DNA of 26,871 nt from Rubrobacteraceae bacterium (GTDB taxonomy: Bacteria; Actinomycetota; Rubrobacteria; Rubrobacterales; Rubrobacteraceae): NCBI GenBank assembly GCA_030447045.1, contig JAUJMB010000004.1, positions 1-26,871 of the forward strand. The letters are read 5' to 3'. A program made the translations under genes and the position numbers. Below are positions 6,114 through 14,865 of the stretch, one piece after another. Below the pieces are notes generated by a model, which worked only from the letters and a program-made list of their open reading frames with translations, was not told the DNA's origin and searched no databases. Each line of letters opens with the position of its first letter. The first letter of the stretch is position 1.

Positions 6114-7760
6114 ATGAACCTGATCAGGAAGGCGGCCCTGCTCTTCAAGGGCGGGGAACCGACAGGCGAGCCCGTCGGCGCCGTCCGCGTGGTCGACCCG
6201 AGCCCGCTCAACTGGCTCCACATCACGTACAACACCGTCGAGGAGTTGGTGCGCGTCGACACCCAGGGGAAGATACGCCCGGCGGCGATGCGCCGCTACC
6301 GCTGGTCGGACGGAGGCCGCACGCTCGAGGTTCACCTGCGCGGGGGCGAGCGCTTCCCCGACGGCGAGCCGCTGACCGCCCACTCGGTCAAGCGCTCCTT
6401 CGACGAGCAGGGCCGCTGGGAGGCCCCGCACCCCCCGGGCACGCACTTCAACCTCGACCGCCGCGCCGGTTGCGAGGTCACGGGCGAGCGCTCCGTGCGC
6501 CTGCGCTTCCCCGAGCCGGACGGGCTGGCTTTAGGCAAGCTGCGGGCCATGCACATCATGAGCGGGCGCTTTTGGGACGAGATCGGCTTCGGCTACAGGC
6601 GCAACGGCACCGGCGAGGGGCACTGGTGAGTGATCGACGCGCCGGGCCCGTGGGGCACCGGACCGTTTATGCTCGCCGAAGGGCACTCGGCGATCGACGC
6701 CGAGAGGGCGACCGTTAGCCGCGAGCCCTTCGCCTGCACGTGGCTGTGGTACGAGGATCGCACCCCCACGGTACGCCTCGTCGCGAACACCGACTACTGG
6801 GACAAGCGACGGGGGCCGCACCTGCGCGAGGTCGTCTTCCGCAACGACGTCTCGCGTGAGCGGGCGCTCGAGCTCGTCTGCACGACCGAGGGCGAGGTCG
6901 ATATCCTCACGGAGGTTTCGCCCGCCGACGCCGAGAGGGTCGAGCGCTCCGAGCACGCGAGGCTCGTCTCGATCGACCCCGTGCGGGCCATCGCCGGGGT
7001 CATCAACCGCGACGTGGAGGATCTACCGCTCGGGGACAGGCGCGCGCGGCAGGCGCTGAACCTCGCCGTCGATCGGGACCGGCTCGTGCGGGAGGCCATG
7101 TTCGGGCGGGCGGCGCCGCTGGCCGGGCTCACGCCCCCGACGGCGCTCACCCTGCTGCAACGGTTCCCGAAGCGCCTCTCGCCCTACCGGCACGACCCCG
7201 GCCTCGCGGGCGTCTTCTGGCGCGAGGCCGGGGGCGCCAACCTCTCGGGCCGCCCCTTGCGCGTCGCCGCCCTCGGGGAGGGCCTGGAGCGGGTGGCGCG
7301 CGGGGTCGCCGCGGACTTCAGGGGCGCTTTAGGCGTCGAGGTCGAGGTGGTCGTCTACCGGGGCGAGGAGGCCTTGCGGGCCCGGCGCCTGCTGGCGGAG
7401 AAGGCCCTCCCCCGGGAGTGGGACGTCCTCGTCCTGGAGCAGACCGCGCAGACGGCGGACGCGCCGCCCCTTGAGCTGCACCGCGCCTTCGTCGGCTCGA
7501 CCGGCGAGTACCGCGCCGGGCCCGTCGTACCCCGGTTCGAGGCCCTATACGCGGAGCTCGCGAGCCGGACCTCGCAGGTAAGGTTGGCGCAGCTGGCCAA
7601 CCGTGTGGACCGGTTCGTCTACGATGAGGCCCTGGCGCTCTTTCTCTGCGCGCCGCGGGCGCTCTACGCGGTCAACAAGCACGTCGACTTCACGCCGTAC
7701 CGCACCACGTTCGAGCTCCCCGAGTGCCGGGTCGGCACCGGGCACTGGTCGCGCCGGTAG
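6114..7760 (+). pseudogene. Family-5 (peptide/nickel-type) solute-binding protein split by an in-frame TGA; no signal peptide
   Basis: Two pieces in the same frame, 6114-6629 and 6630-7760, make one SBP_bac_5 protein of about 548 codons, the usual length. Piece 1 has the domain-I opening (WLHITYNTVEELVRVD), GGRTLEVHLRGGERFPDGEPLTA and the helix HSVKRSFDE. Piece 2 resumes with APGPWGTGPFML, TDYWDKRRGPHLREVVFR, GEVDILTEV and RRARQALNLAVDRDRLV, all family landmarks. The only break is TGA at 6627-6629, directly after GHW. The start ATG 6114 has a purine-rich ribosome site. It is odd that the N-terminus (MNLIRKAALLFKGG) has no signal peptide or lipobox, although the family normally works outside the membrane. 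No permease or ATPase genes are nearby. It may be an inactivated gene, or a cytoplasmic SgrR-like relative without the DNA-binding domain. Confidence 0.82.
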
Positions 7761-7772
7761 CGGGGCGTCGGG

Positions 7773-8483
7773 CTACCTCGCGTTGCGGGTGCCGCGGGCC
7801 TCTATGTAGCCGAGGTGGATGTGTTTGCTGTGGAGGTCCAACTGGTCCTTGTCCACGATCCACCCCCGTTCGTAGCCGAAGCCCAGCTCCCGGGTCCAGT
7901 CCTCTGGGCCGATGATCTGATCGGGCCTTCTCGATGCCGGGATGCCCGCGAGGATGCGCCCCACGCCGATCACCTCGGGGCTCGACCCGTTCCCCTCGAC
8001 GGGCTCGCCGTCCACGTACCGGATGTCCGCGGCCCGGCCAAAGTAGTGCGTATTCGGGAGCCCGCCGGCCCTGCCGTAGCCCTCCGGGATGCGCGGGCCA
8101 TCCTCGACGCCGTCTATAAAGAAGTGGCCCTCCTTGAAGACGTCCACGCAGATCCTGTGCTCGCCCGCCACCGCGCGCAGCGCCGCTACGAGCCTCGGGT
8201 CCACGACGCCACTTCTCAGGTCTTCCGCGGCGTCCCCGGAGGCCCCGAAGTCCTCGTCTCCGAGAAGCTTCCGGACCGCAGGGCCGCCCCGGTCGTCGTC
8301 CGGTCCCAGAAACCCCGGGTCCAGGATGCCCCTTCCGAGGCCGGGCGGGCAGGCCGGGTCGAGGTTCTGCCGGTCGAGGCCGTCCGGCGGGCCGCAGGAG
8401 GCGGCCAGGAGGAGCACGGCCGCTAGGGCCACGGCGGACGCCAGAGCGCGTCTGGGCGCCGGGGACGAAGATCCAACCTTCAC
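7773..8483 (-). CDS. Lipoprotein with M15-like (D-Ala-D-Ala carboxypeptidase-type) zinc peptidase fold
   Basis: A 236-residue predicted lipoprotein. Residues 10-29 are a signal helix ending in LAAS-Cys30, a lipobox, so the mature protein would be anchored outside the membrane. The C-terminal half has the zinc pattern of M15-like or hedgehog-type peptidases: His146-x6-Asp153 in NTHYFGRAADI, then HSKHIHLGY with His221 and His223. That suggests cleavage of cell-wall peptides, a family inference. The region between residues 35 and 90 is low-complexity and probably a flexible linker. The start is GTG at 8483, with a TAGAAT box exactly six bases ahead and no ribosome site, pointing to a leaderless message. 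It is convergent with the solute-binding protein gene. Substrate and activity are not proven. Confidence 0.7.
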   Translation of the reverse strand: MKVGSSSPAPRRALASAVALAAVLLLAASCGPPDGLDRQNLDPACPPGLGRGILDPGFLGPDDDRGGPAVRKLLGDEDFGASGDAAEDLRSGVVDPRLVAALRAVAGEHRICVDVFKEGHFFIDGVEDGPRIPEGYGRAGGLPNTHYFGRAADIRYVDGEPVEGNGSSPEVIGVGRILAGIPASRRPDQIIGPEDWTRELGFGYERGWIVDKDQLDLHSKHIHLGYIEARGTRNAR

Positions 8484-8489
8484 CCGACT

Positions 8490-8495
8490 ATTCTA
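8490..8495 (-). promoter_or_regulatory. Leaderless -10 box for the lipoprotein gene
   Basis: TAGAAT on the minus strand, six bases, then the GTG start at 8483. It shares the longer word TAGAATAG and identical spacing with the box ahead of the DUF2256 gene. No clear -35 element is visible. Confidence 0.5.
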
Positions 8496-8507
8496 CGACG
8501 CGAAACC

Positions 8508-8569
8508 CCGGAGCCGGGCACCACGGCGCAACCAACGGCGCCGGATCGGCCCGACGCGGCCGGCTCCGG
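8508..8569. repeat. 10-bp inverted repeat after the glutamate dehydrogenase gene
   Basis: CCGGAGCCGG at 8508-8517 and its exact reverse complement CCGGCTCCGG at 8560-8569, 42 bases apart. They lie between the dehydrogenase stop (8600) and the lipoprotein promoter. It could be a transcript-end structure or an operator; no U-tract is seen. Confidence 0.35.
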
Positions 8570-8599
8570 ACAAGGCCTTCGAAGCAGTTCCTGATGCCT

Positions 8600-11500
8600 C
8601 TACCCAGCTTTCTCCGCGGGCGTGGAGGGCACCAGGTTTCGCACCTCCCTGAGCGCCACGGAGAGGGTCGCGAGGTCGAAGGCGCCGCTGGCGTTTATGT
8701 CGGAGAGGACGTGGAGGGTGCGGTCCACGGCGCCGCCGTTGGAGGAGATCCAGGCCTCTATCCGCTCCGGCACCGGCGTCTCTTCCGGCGTATCCCTGAG
8801 GACGCCGGCGGTCATGGCGGCCTGGAGGCCGTAGACGTCGTCGCGTAGGGCGGCGCGGGCGAGGGCCCGCCAGCGGTTGTCGCGGGGGAGGGCCTCGACG
8901 TGGTGGCGGAGCCAGTGGATCCTGAGCCGGTCCCCGAGCGCGAAGTACACCTCCGCGGCCGTCTCGGGCCTCTCCCCGGCCGCGACGGCGACGTCCACGA
9001 TGTCGAGCGCGCTGAACATAGCCCCGAAGGTCGAGACCCGGTGGGCCAGACCTTCCGGCACGCCCCTCTCCATGAGCCGTGCGGCCGCCTCGTCGACGGC
9101 CTTCTTCTCGCCGTCGATCATGAAGCGGTGGATGCTGCTCGCGAGGTTGGGCGCCTCGTCCCTGAAGTACGAGACGGTAGCTGAGATGTCTAGAGGGGGG
9201 CGGCGGTTGCGCAGGAGCCAGCGCGTCGAGCGCTCGACGAGCCGGCGCCACTCCAGGAGCATGTCGGTCTGCACCTTCGCCCCGACCTCGTTGTCCAGGG
9301 ACTCTACGGCCTCCCAGGTCTCGCGCATGTCGAAGACCTCCACCGCGGCGGTGAAGGCGCGCGAGATGTCGGCAGGGCCGGCGCCCGTCTCCTCCCCGAG
9401 GCGAAAGACGAAAGAGGGGCCAGCCCGGTTGACGAGCCCGTTGGCCACGCGGGTCGCCACGATCTCGCGCCGCAGCCGGTGCTCCTCCATCCTGCCCCCG
9501 AACCGCTCGCGCAAGGGTGTCGGGAAGTACCGCACGAGCTGCTCCGAGAGGTAGGGGTCCTCCGGCAGGTCCGAGTCCAGGAGCTGCCTGTAGAGCGTGA
9601 TCTTGGTGTACGACAGCAGTATGGCGAACTCCGGCGCCGTGAGGCCGCCCCCCTCGGAGCGCCTCTCCGCCAGCGTCTCGTCGGAGGGGAGCACCTCGAG
9701 CTCCCGGTTCAGCGCCCCGGATTGCTCCAGGTGCCGGATGTAGCGGACGTGGACGTCGACCATCGGGTGGGCGAGGGCGAGGGCGTTGCTTATGGCCAAG
9801 GTCTGGTCGTAGTTGTCCCTGAGGACGAGCTCCCCGACCTCGTCGGTCATGCTCGCGAGGAGCTCGTTGCGCTGCTTCTCGGTCAGGTCCCCGGACGCGA
9901 CGATGGCGTCTAGCAGGATCTTGATGTTCACCTCGTGGTCGGAGCAGTCCACCCCGGCGGAGTTGTCCACGGCGTCCATGTAGATCCGGCCACCCGAGAG
10001 CGCGTACTCGATCCTGCCGGCCTGCGTGAACCCGAGGTTCCCGCCCTCCCCGACCACCCGGCACCGCAGTTCCCTGCCGTCCACCCGCAACGGGTCGTTC
10101 GTCCGGTCGCCGACCTCGGCGTTGCCCTCGGTGCTCGCCTTGACGTAGGTGCCGATGCCCCCGTTCCAGAGGAGATCAACCTCCGCCTTGAGCAGACCGT
10201 GGATGAGCTCGTTCGGGGTCAGCGAGTCCGCCTCCGTGCCGAGCAGCTCCTTTACCTGCGGCGAGAGCGGCACGGACTTGGCGGTGCGGGGAAAGACGCC
10301 GCCGCCCTCGGAGATGAGGCTTGTGTCGTAGTCCGCCCACGTCGAGCGCGCCATGTGGAAGAGACGCTCGCGTTCGGCGAAGCTCGTCTCGGGGTCGGGG
10401 TCCGGGTCTATAAAGACGTGGAGGTGGTTGAAGGCGGCGACGAGCTTCGTGTGCCTGCTGAGTAGCATGCCGTTGCCGAAGACGTCCCCGGACATGTCGC
10501 CGATGCCTACCGTCGTGAAGTCCTCTTCCTGGACGTTCCTGCCGAGCTCGCGGAAGTGGCGCTTGACGGACTCCCAGGCGCCCTTGGCCGTGATGCCCAT
10601 CTCCTTGTGATCGTAGCCGACGGAGCCGCCGGAGGCGAACGCGTCGCCGAGCCAGAAGCCGTACTCGGCCGAGATGCCGTTGGCGATGTCCGAGAAGGTC
10701 GCCGTGCCCTTGTCCGCCGCTACCACCAGATATGGGTCGTCCTCGTCGTAGCGGGTCACGTCCGGCGGGGGGGCCACGTCGCCTTCGACGAGGTTGTCCG
10801 TCAGGTCGAGCATGCCGCAGATGAGGGTGCGGTAGCAGGCCACTACCTCGTTCTGGAGGGCCTCGCGGCCCCCTTCGGCGGGCGGGCGTTTCACTACGAA
10901 GCCGCCCTTGGCGCCGACGGGGACTATGACCGCGTTCTTTACCATCTGGGCCTTCATGAGGCCAAGGACCTCCGTGCGGAAGTCCTCGCGGCGGTCGGAC
11001 CAGCGGATGCCGCCGCGGGCGACCTCGCCGCCGCGCAGGTGGACGCCCTCCGCGCGGGGGCTGTAGACGAAGATCTCGAACCTCGGGCGCGGCAGCGGCA
11101 GGAGCGGTATCTCCCGCGGGTCGAGCTTGAACGAGAGGTGCGCCTTGGGCTCCCCTTCGTCGTCCGTCTGGTAGTAGTTGGTCCGCACCGTCGCGAGCGT
11201 GACGTCCAGGAAGTTGCGCAAAATACGGTCCTCGTCGAGGCTCACCACCTCGTCGAGGGCCTCCTCTATCTCGCCCTTCAGGCGCTCCGTCCCCTCCGAC
11301 CGGTTCCCGCCCTTCGGGTCGAAGCGGTGTTCGAAGAGGTCCACGAGGAGCCTTGCTATGTGGGGGTTGGCGAAGAGGGTGTCCTCCATGTAGGCCTGGG
11401 AGAAGGTGGTGCCGGCCTGGCGGAGGTACTTGCAGTAGGCGCGGAGGATCGTCACCTGCCGCCAGGTGAGGCGGGCGCGGAGGACGAGGCGGTTGAAGCC

Positions 11501-13435
11501 GTCGTTCTCGACCAGGCCGCGGTAGGCGCGGGCGAAGGCGTCCTGGAAGATCTCGCGGACCTCCCCCGTCTGGAACTCGCCGCGCGACTCATCAACGAGG
11601 CCGAAGTCGTAGATCCAGACCGGCGGCGAGCCCTCCGGCTCGACCTTGTGCGGCCGCTCGTCCACGACCTCGACGCCCATGTCTTCCAGCAGGGGGAGGA
11701 CGGTGGAGAGGCTTATCTGCTCGCCCGAGCGGAAGAGCTTGAACCCGAGGAACTCCTCGGGCTCCTCTATGGGATGGTAGAGGCTCATCCCGAGGTCGTC
11801 TTCCGAAGCCAGGGCTTCGATCCTGCGTATGTCCGTGACGGCGGTCCTGGCGAGGAAGCCCGCGCGGTATCCGGCCGGGAAGGCGTCGCGGTACTTGCGG
11901 AAGAGCTCGTTGCCCAGCTCTTCGCCGACGCCTTCTATAAGGGCGTCGTAGAGGTTATCCGCCCACGAGCGGGTGGTCTCGGCGAGCCGCTCCTCGATGT
12001 CCCCGACGTCGTGCTCGGGGACCGAGGAGGGGTCCACGTAGACTATAAAGTGGAGCCGGGCGAGCACGGACTCGGAGAGCCTGACGTCGAAGGCCGAGCT
12101 CACGCCGCCTAAAGAGTCCTGCAGGATCTCCTGCATCCTGCGCCTCACCTCCGTGTCGTAGCGGTCGCGGGGGACGTAGACGAGGCAGGAGAAGAAGCGG
12201 CCGTAGGTGTCGCGGCGGACAAAGAGGCGCACCCGCTGGCGCTCCTGGAGGTGCAGGATGCCCATGGCGATCTCGAAGAGCTCCTCCTCGCCTATCTGGA
12301 AGAGCTCGTCGCGGGGGTAGGTCTCGAGGATCTCGACGAGGTCCTTCTCGTTGTGGCTCCCCCTCGGGAACTCCGACCTCTCCATCACGTACCGAACCTT
12401 GCGCCGCACGATGGGCATCTCGAAGACGCTCATGCTGTAGGCGGAGAACGTGTAGAGGCCCAAAAAGCGCCGCTCGCCGGTGACGTTGCCGCCCTCGTCG
12501 AACTTCTTTACGCCGACGTAGTCCATGTAGGAGGGCCGGTGGACGGTCGAGCGGGAGTTGGCCTTGGTGAGGTTCAGGAGGTTCGGCCTGCGGGCGAGCC
12601 GGCGCACCTCCGGCGGCAGCTTGGCGAAGCTGCGCGAGGCCGGCTTGCGGCCGGTCTCCCTGAGGATGCCGAGGCCGGTGTTCTCGACGCTTATCAGGGC
12701 GTCCTCGCCGTTCTCGGGCGTCAGGTCGTACTCGCGGTAGCCCAGGAAGGTGAAATTGTTGTTCGAGATCCAATCCAGAAAAGCCCGCGCCTCGGCGAGG
12801 TCGTCCTCGTCGAGCGGCGGCGGGTCCTCGTCGAAGGCCGATAAAATCTCGTCCACGCGCGCCAGCATCTGTGGCCAGTCCTCGACGGCGGCCCGCACCT
12901 GCGAGAGCACGCGTTCGGTGCGGGCCGCCAGCTCCTCGAGGACCTCGGGCTCCGTCTGGCGGTCCACCTCGACGTGGATCACGGACTCCGATAAGGCGTC
13001 CTCGTCGTCGGCGCCGGGCGGCAGGATCTCGAGCAGCCTGCCCCCGTCGTCGCGCCTCACCTTCATTATGGGGTGGAGCATGAGGTGGATGGAGTAGCCG
13101 CGGGTGTTGACCTCCATGCGCGTGGAGTCCACCAGGAACGGCATATCGTCCGTGACGACCTCGAGCGCCGTGTGGGTCGATTGCCAGCCGTGCTCCTCGA
13201 AGAGCGGGTTGTACACCCGCACCTTCGCCTCGCCGGGACTTCTCTGGTAGGCGAAGCCGAAGTGGCTCATGGCGGCGCCGTAGAGGTCTATGGGGGAGCG
13301 GCCGTCGAGGTCCTCGCGCGGGATCCAGGCAAAGTACTGCCGCGCGAACTCCTCGGCGAGCGCCGCCCGGTCCTCGGGCATCTGCTCCCTGACCCTGTCA
13401 ACTACCCTGTCGAGAAGTTCGTCCTTGGCAAGCAT
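8600..13435 (-). CDS. NAD-specific glutamate dehydrogenase, large 180-kDa type
   Basis: A single 1611-residue cytoplasmic enzyme that oxidises glutamate to 2-oxoglutarate and ammonia with NAD. Length matches the GDH-180 class (about 1600 residues) of Streptomyces and Pseudomonas. The N-terminal ~700 residues carry ACT-like regulatory segments, with the family landmarks HTALEVVTDDMPFLVDS and LRREIV-type helices later. The catalytic core begins near residue 800 with GGIRWSDRREDFRTEVLGL. The substrate lysine is in PVGAKGGFVVK (about residue 840), followed by GIGDMSGDVFGNGML. The C-terminal third is helical, as expected. The ATG at 13435 is preferred over GTG 13441 because GGGGAG lies seven bases upstream of the ATG. 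It is divergent from the acyl-CoA dehydrogenase. In relatives this enzyme is mainly catabolic; nothing in the sequence shows its regulation. Confidence 0.97.
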   Translation of the reverse strand: MLAKDELLDRVVDRVREQMPEDRAALAEEFARQYFAWIPREDLDGRSPIDLYGAAMSHFGFAYQRSPGEAKVRVYNPLFEEHGWQSTHTALEVVTDDMPFLVDSTRMEVNTRGYSIHLMLHPIMKVRRDDGGRLLEILPPGADDEDALSESVIHVEVDRQTEPEVLEELAARTERVLSQVRAAVEDWPQMLARVDEILSAFDEDPPPLDEDDLAEARAFLDWISNNNFTFLGYREYDLTPENGEDALISVENTGLGILRETGRKPASRSFAKLPPEVRRLARRPNLLNLTKANSRSTVHRPSYMDYVGVKKFDEGGNVTGERRFLGLYTFSAYSMSVFEMPIVRRKVRYVMERSEFPRGSHNEKDLVEILETYPRDELFQIGEEELFEIAMGILHLQERQRVRLFVRRDTYGRFFSCLVYVPRDRYDTEVRRRMQEILQDSLGGVSSAFDVRLSESVLARLHFIVYVDPSSVPEHDVGDIEERLAETTRSWADNLYDALIEGVGEELGNELFRKYRDAFPAGYRAGFLARTAVTDIRRIEALASEDDLGMSLYHPIEEPEEFLGFKLFRSGEQISLSTVLPLLEDMGVEVVDERPHKVEPEGSPPVWIYDFGLVDESRGEFQTGEVREIFQDAFARAYRGLVENDGFNRLVLRARLTWRQVTILRAYCKYLRQAGTTFSQAYMEDTLFANPHIARLLVDLFEHRFDPKGGNRSEGTERLKGEIEEALDEVVSLDEDRILRNFLDVTLATVRTNYYQTDDEGEPKAHLSFKLDPREIPLLPLPRPRFEIFVYSPRAEGVHLRGGEVARGGIRWSDRREDFRTEVLGLMKAQMVKNAVIVPVGAKGGFVVKRPPAEGGREALQNEVVACYRTLICGMLDLTDNLVEGDVAPPPDVTRYDEDDPYLVVAADKGTATFSDIANGISAEYGFWLGDAFASGGSVGYDHKEMGITAKGAWESVKRHFRELGRNVQEEDFTTVGIGDMSGDVFGNGMLLSRHTKLVAAFNHLHVFIDPDPDPETSFAERERLFHMARSTWADYDTSLISEGGGVFPRTAKSVPLSPQVKELLGTEADSLTPNELIHGLLKAEVDLLWNGGIGTYVKASTEGNAEVGDRTNDPLRVDGRELRCRVVGEGGNLGFTQAGRIEYALSGGRIYMDAVDNSAGVDCSDHEVNIKILLDAIVASGDLTEKQRNELLASMTDEVGELVLRDNYDQTLAISNALALAHPMVDVHVRYIRHLEQSGALNRELEVLPSDETLAERRSEGGGLTAPEFAILLSYTKITLYRQLLDSDLPEDPYLSEQLVRYFPTPLRERFGGRMEEHRLRREIVATRVANGLVNRAGPSFVFRLGEETGAGPADISRAFTAAVEVFDMRETWEAVESLDNEVGAKVQTDMLLEWRRLVERSTRWLLRNRRPPLDISATVSYFRDEAPNLASSIHRFMIDGEKKAVDEAAARLMERGVPEGLAHRVSTFGAMFSALDIVDVAVAAGERPETAAEVYFALGDRLRIHWLRHHVEALPRDNRWRALARAALRDDVYGLQAAMTAGVLRDTPEETPVPERIEAWISSNGGAVDRTLHVLSDINASGAFDLATLSVALREVRNLVPSTPAEKAG

Positions 13436-13471
13436 CGCCACGCTCCCCGTCGTGTTTCCCTTTCGCTGGGC

Positions 13472-13477
13472 ATTGTA
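13472..13477 (-). promoter_or_regulatory. Putative -10 box for glutamate dehydrogenase
   Basis: TACAAT on the minus strand about 37 bases before the ATG at 13435. It matches five of six consensus positions, but no recognisable -35 hexamer lies at the right distance. Confidence 0.35.
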
Positions 13478-13521
13478 GCCCAGGCCCCATCCAGCGGCCC
13501 CGGCAGGCCGCCCCGCTAACC

Positions 13522-13527
13522 TATACT
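13522..13527 (+). promoter_or_regulatory. Putative -10 box for acyl-CoA dehydrogenase
   Basis: TATACT about 34 bases ahead of the ATG at 13561, five of six matches to consensus and in an otherwise GC-rich stretch. No clear -35 is seen. It is divergent from the dehydrogenase box at 13472-13477. Confidence 0.4.
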
Positions 13528-13560
13528 TCTGGGGGCGGGCCGCGGACCACGGGAGGCGCC

Positions 13561-14748
13561 ATGTACTTCGAACTCACCGAGGAACAACAGAAGACCAAGG
13601 ACCGGGCGGCCGAATTTGCCGACAGGGAGGTCGCGCCGAACGCCGCGGCTCTGGACGCGGAAGACCGCGTTCCCTTCGAGACGCTCGAGAAGCTCTCGGA
13701 GATGGGCCTCATGGGCCTCTGCGTGCCGGAGGAGTACGGCGGGGCGGGCGCCGACTTTCTCTCGTACTGTCTCCTGATCGAGGAGCTCAGCCGGGCCGAC
13801 GCCGGGGTCGGCGTAACGCTCGCGGTCCACACGAGCGCGGGAACGCTGCCGATACTCTTGTTCGGCACGGAGGAGCAGAAGAGGAAGTGGGTGCCGCCGC
13901 TCGCCCGCGGCGAGAAGATCGGCTCCTTCGCCCTCACCGAACCCTCGGCGGGCTCGGACGCCGCCGCCATAGAGACGAGGGCCGAGAGGGTAGAGGGCGG
14001 GTACAGCATCAGCGGCCACAAGCAGTGGATCACGAACGGCCGCATCGCGGGGACCGTGATCCTCTTCGCCCGCGCCCCGAAGGGCGTGACGGCCTTTATC
14101 GTCCCTATGGACGCCGAAGGCATCTCTTTCGGCAAGCACGCGAAGAAGATGGGCGTCATCTCCGCGACCACCGACGACGTGCTGCTGGACGGGGTCTTCG
14201 TCCCAGACGACGACCGGCTGGGAGAAGAAGGAAAGGGGCTCGGCGTCGCGCTTGGCACGCTCGACCCCGGCAGGATCGGGATAGCCGCCCAGGCCGTCGG
14301 CATCGCGGAGGCCGCCTTCCGGTACGCCGCGGGCTATGCTGCCAGGCGCACCACCTTCGGCAGGCCGATAGGGGAGCACCAGGCGATAGCGTTCAAGCTC
14401 GCGGACATGCAGACGAAGATAAGGGCTGCCAGGCTGCTGGTCCACGAAGCGGCCTGGATGAAGGACCAGGGGATGCGGGTGACCGAGGCCGGAGCCAGGG
14501 CCAAGCTCTACGCCTCGCAGGTCGCCAACGAGGTCACGAACGAGGCGTTGCAGGTCCTGGGTGGCTACGGGTACATGAAGGACGAGAGTCCTGTGGAGCG
14601 GTACTACAGGGACGCCCGGGTCACGGAGATCTACGAGGGGACCAGCGAGATCCAACGCCTCGTCATCTCCCGCGCCATCCTGCGCGAAGGGGGCGAGGTT
14701 CTGTCGGAGCCGGCCGGGGTGGAGGACTCGCGTCCCGTGGTCGGGTAA
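13561..14748 (+). CDS. Acyl-CoA dehydrogenase (short/branched-chain type)
   Basis: A full-length 395-residue FAD flavoenzyme that makes the alpha,beta double bond in acyl-CoA and passes electrons to ETF. Family segments are in order: LTEEQQ at the N-terminus, VPEEYGGAGAD, the FAD/substrate signature FALTEPSAGSDAA, KQWITNGRIAG, and RRTTFGRPIGEHQ. QVLGGYGYMKD follows near the end. The catalytic base is Glu359 in EIYEGTSEIQR, the position used by butyryl/short-chain dehydrogenases rather than by isovaleryl- or long-chain types. The start ATG at 13561 has GGGAGG upstream. The acyl-CoA mutase gene begins 117 bases downstream on the same strand, so butyryl-CoA or isobutyryl-CoA is a sensible but unproven substrate. 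Confidence 0.95.
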   Translation: MYFELTEEQQKTKDRAAEFADREVAPNAAALDAEDRVPFETLEKLSEMGLMGLCVPEEYGGAGADFLSYCLLIEELSRADAGVGVTLAVHTSAGTLPILLFGTEEQKRKWVPPLARGEKIGSFALTEPSAGSDAAAIETRAERVEGGYSISGHKQWITNGRIAGTVILFARAPKGVTAFIVPMDAEGISFGKHAKKMGVISATTDDVLLDGVFVPDDDRLGEEGKGLGVALGTLDPGRIGIAAQAVGIAEAAFRYAAGYAARRTTFGRPIGEHQAIAFKLADMQTKIRAARLLVHEAAWMKDQGMRVTEAGARAKLYASQVANEVTNEALQVLGGYGYMKDESPVERYYRDARVTEIYEGTSEIQRLVISRAILREGGEVLSEPAGVEDSRPVVG

Positions 14749-14865
14749 GAGCCTCCCGCAGCCGGCGCGTAGCCCGAACCTCAAGACGTTCCTTGCAAGT
14801 CCCCGGCGCGAACACCGCTTATGCTACAGTTCGAGCATAGGGGCGAGAGGACGGAGGAGCACGCC

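Noticed and set aside
6627..6629. In-frame TGA as selenocysteine codon
   Set aside because: Family-5 solute-binding proteins are not selenoproteins and no selenocysteine-insertion hairpin is evident after the TGA.
8493..10064. A 523-codon frame inside the glutamate dehydrogenase gene
   Set aside because: Same-strand shadow frame; its Arg/Gly/Pro-rich translation has no domain and the dehydrogenase frame is intact.
14821..14865. ATG 14821 as mutase start
   Set aside because: It adds 15 residues not seen in the family and has no good ribosome site; TTG 14866 has GGAGG at proper distance. It remains possible.
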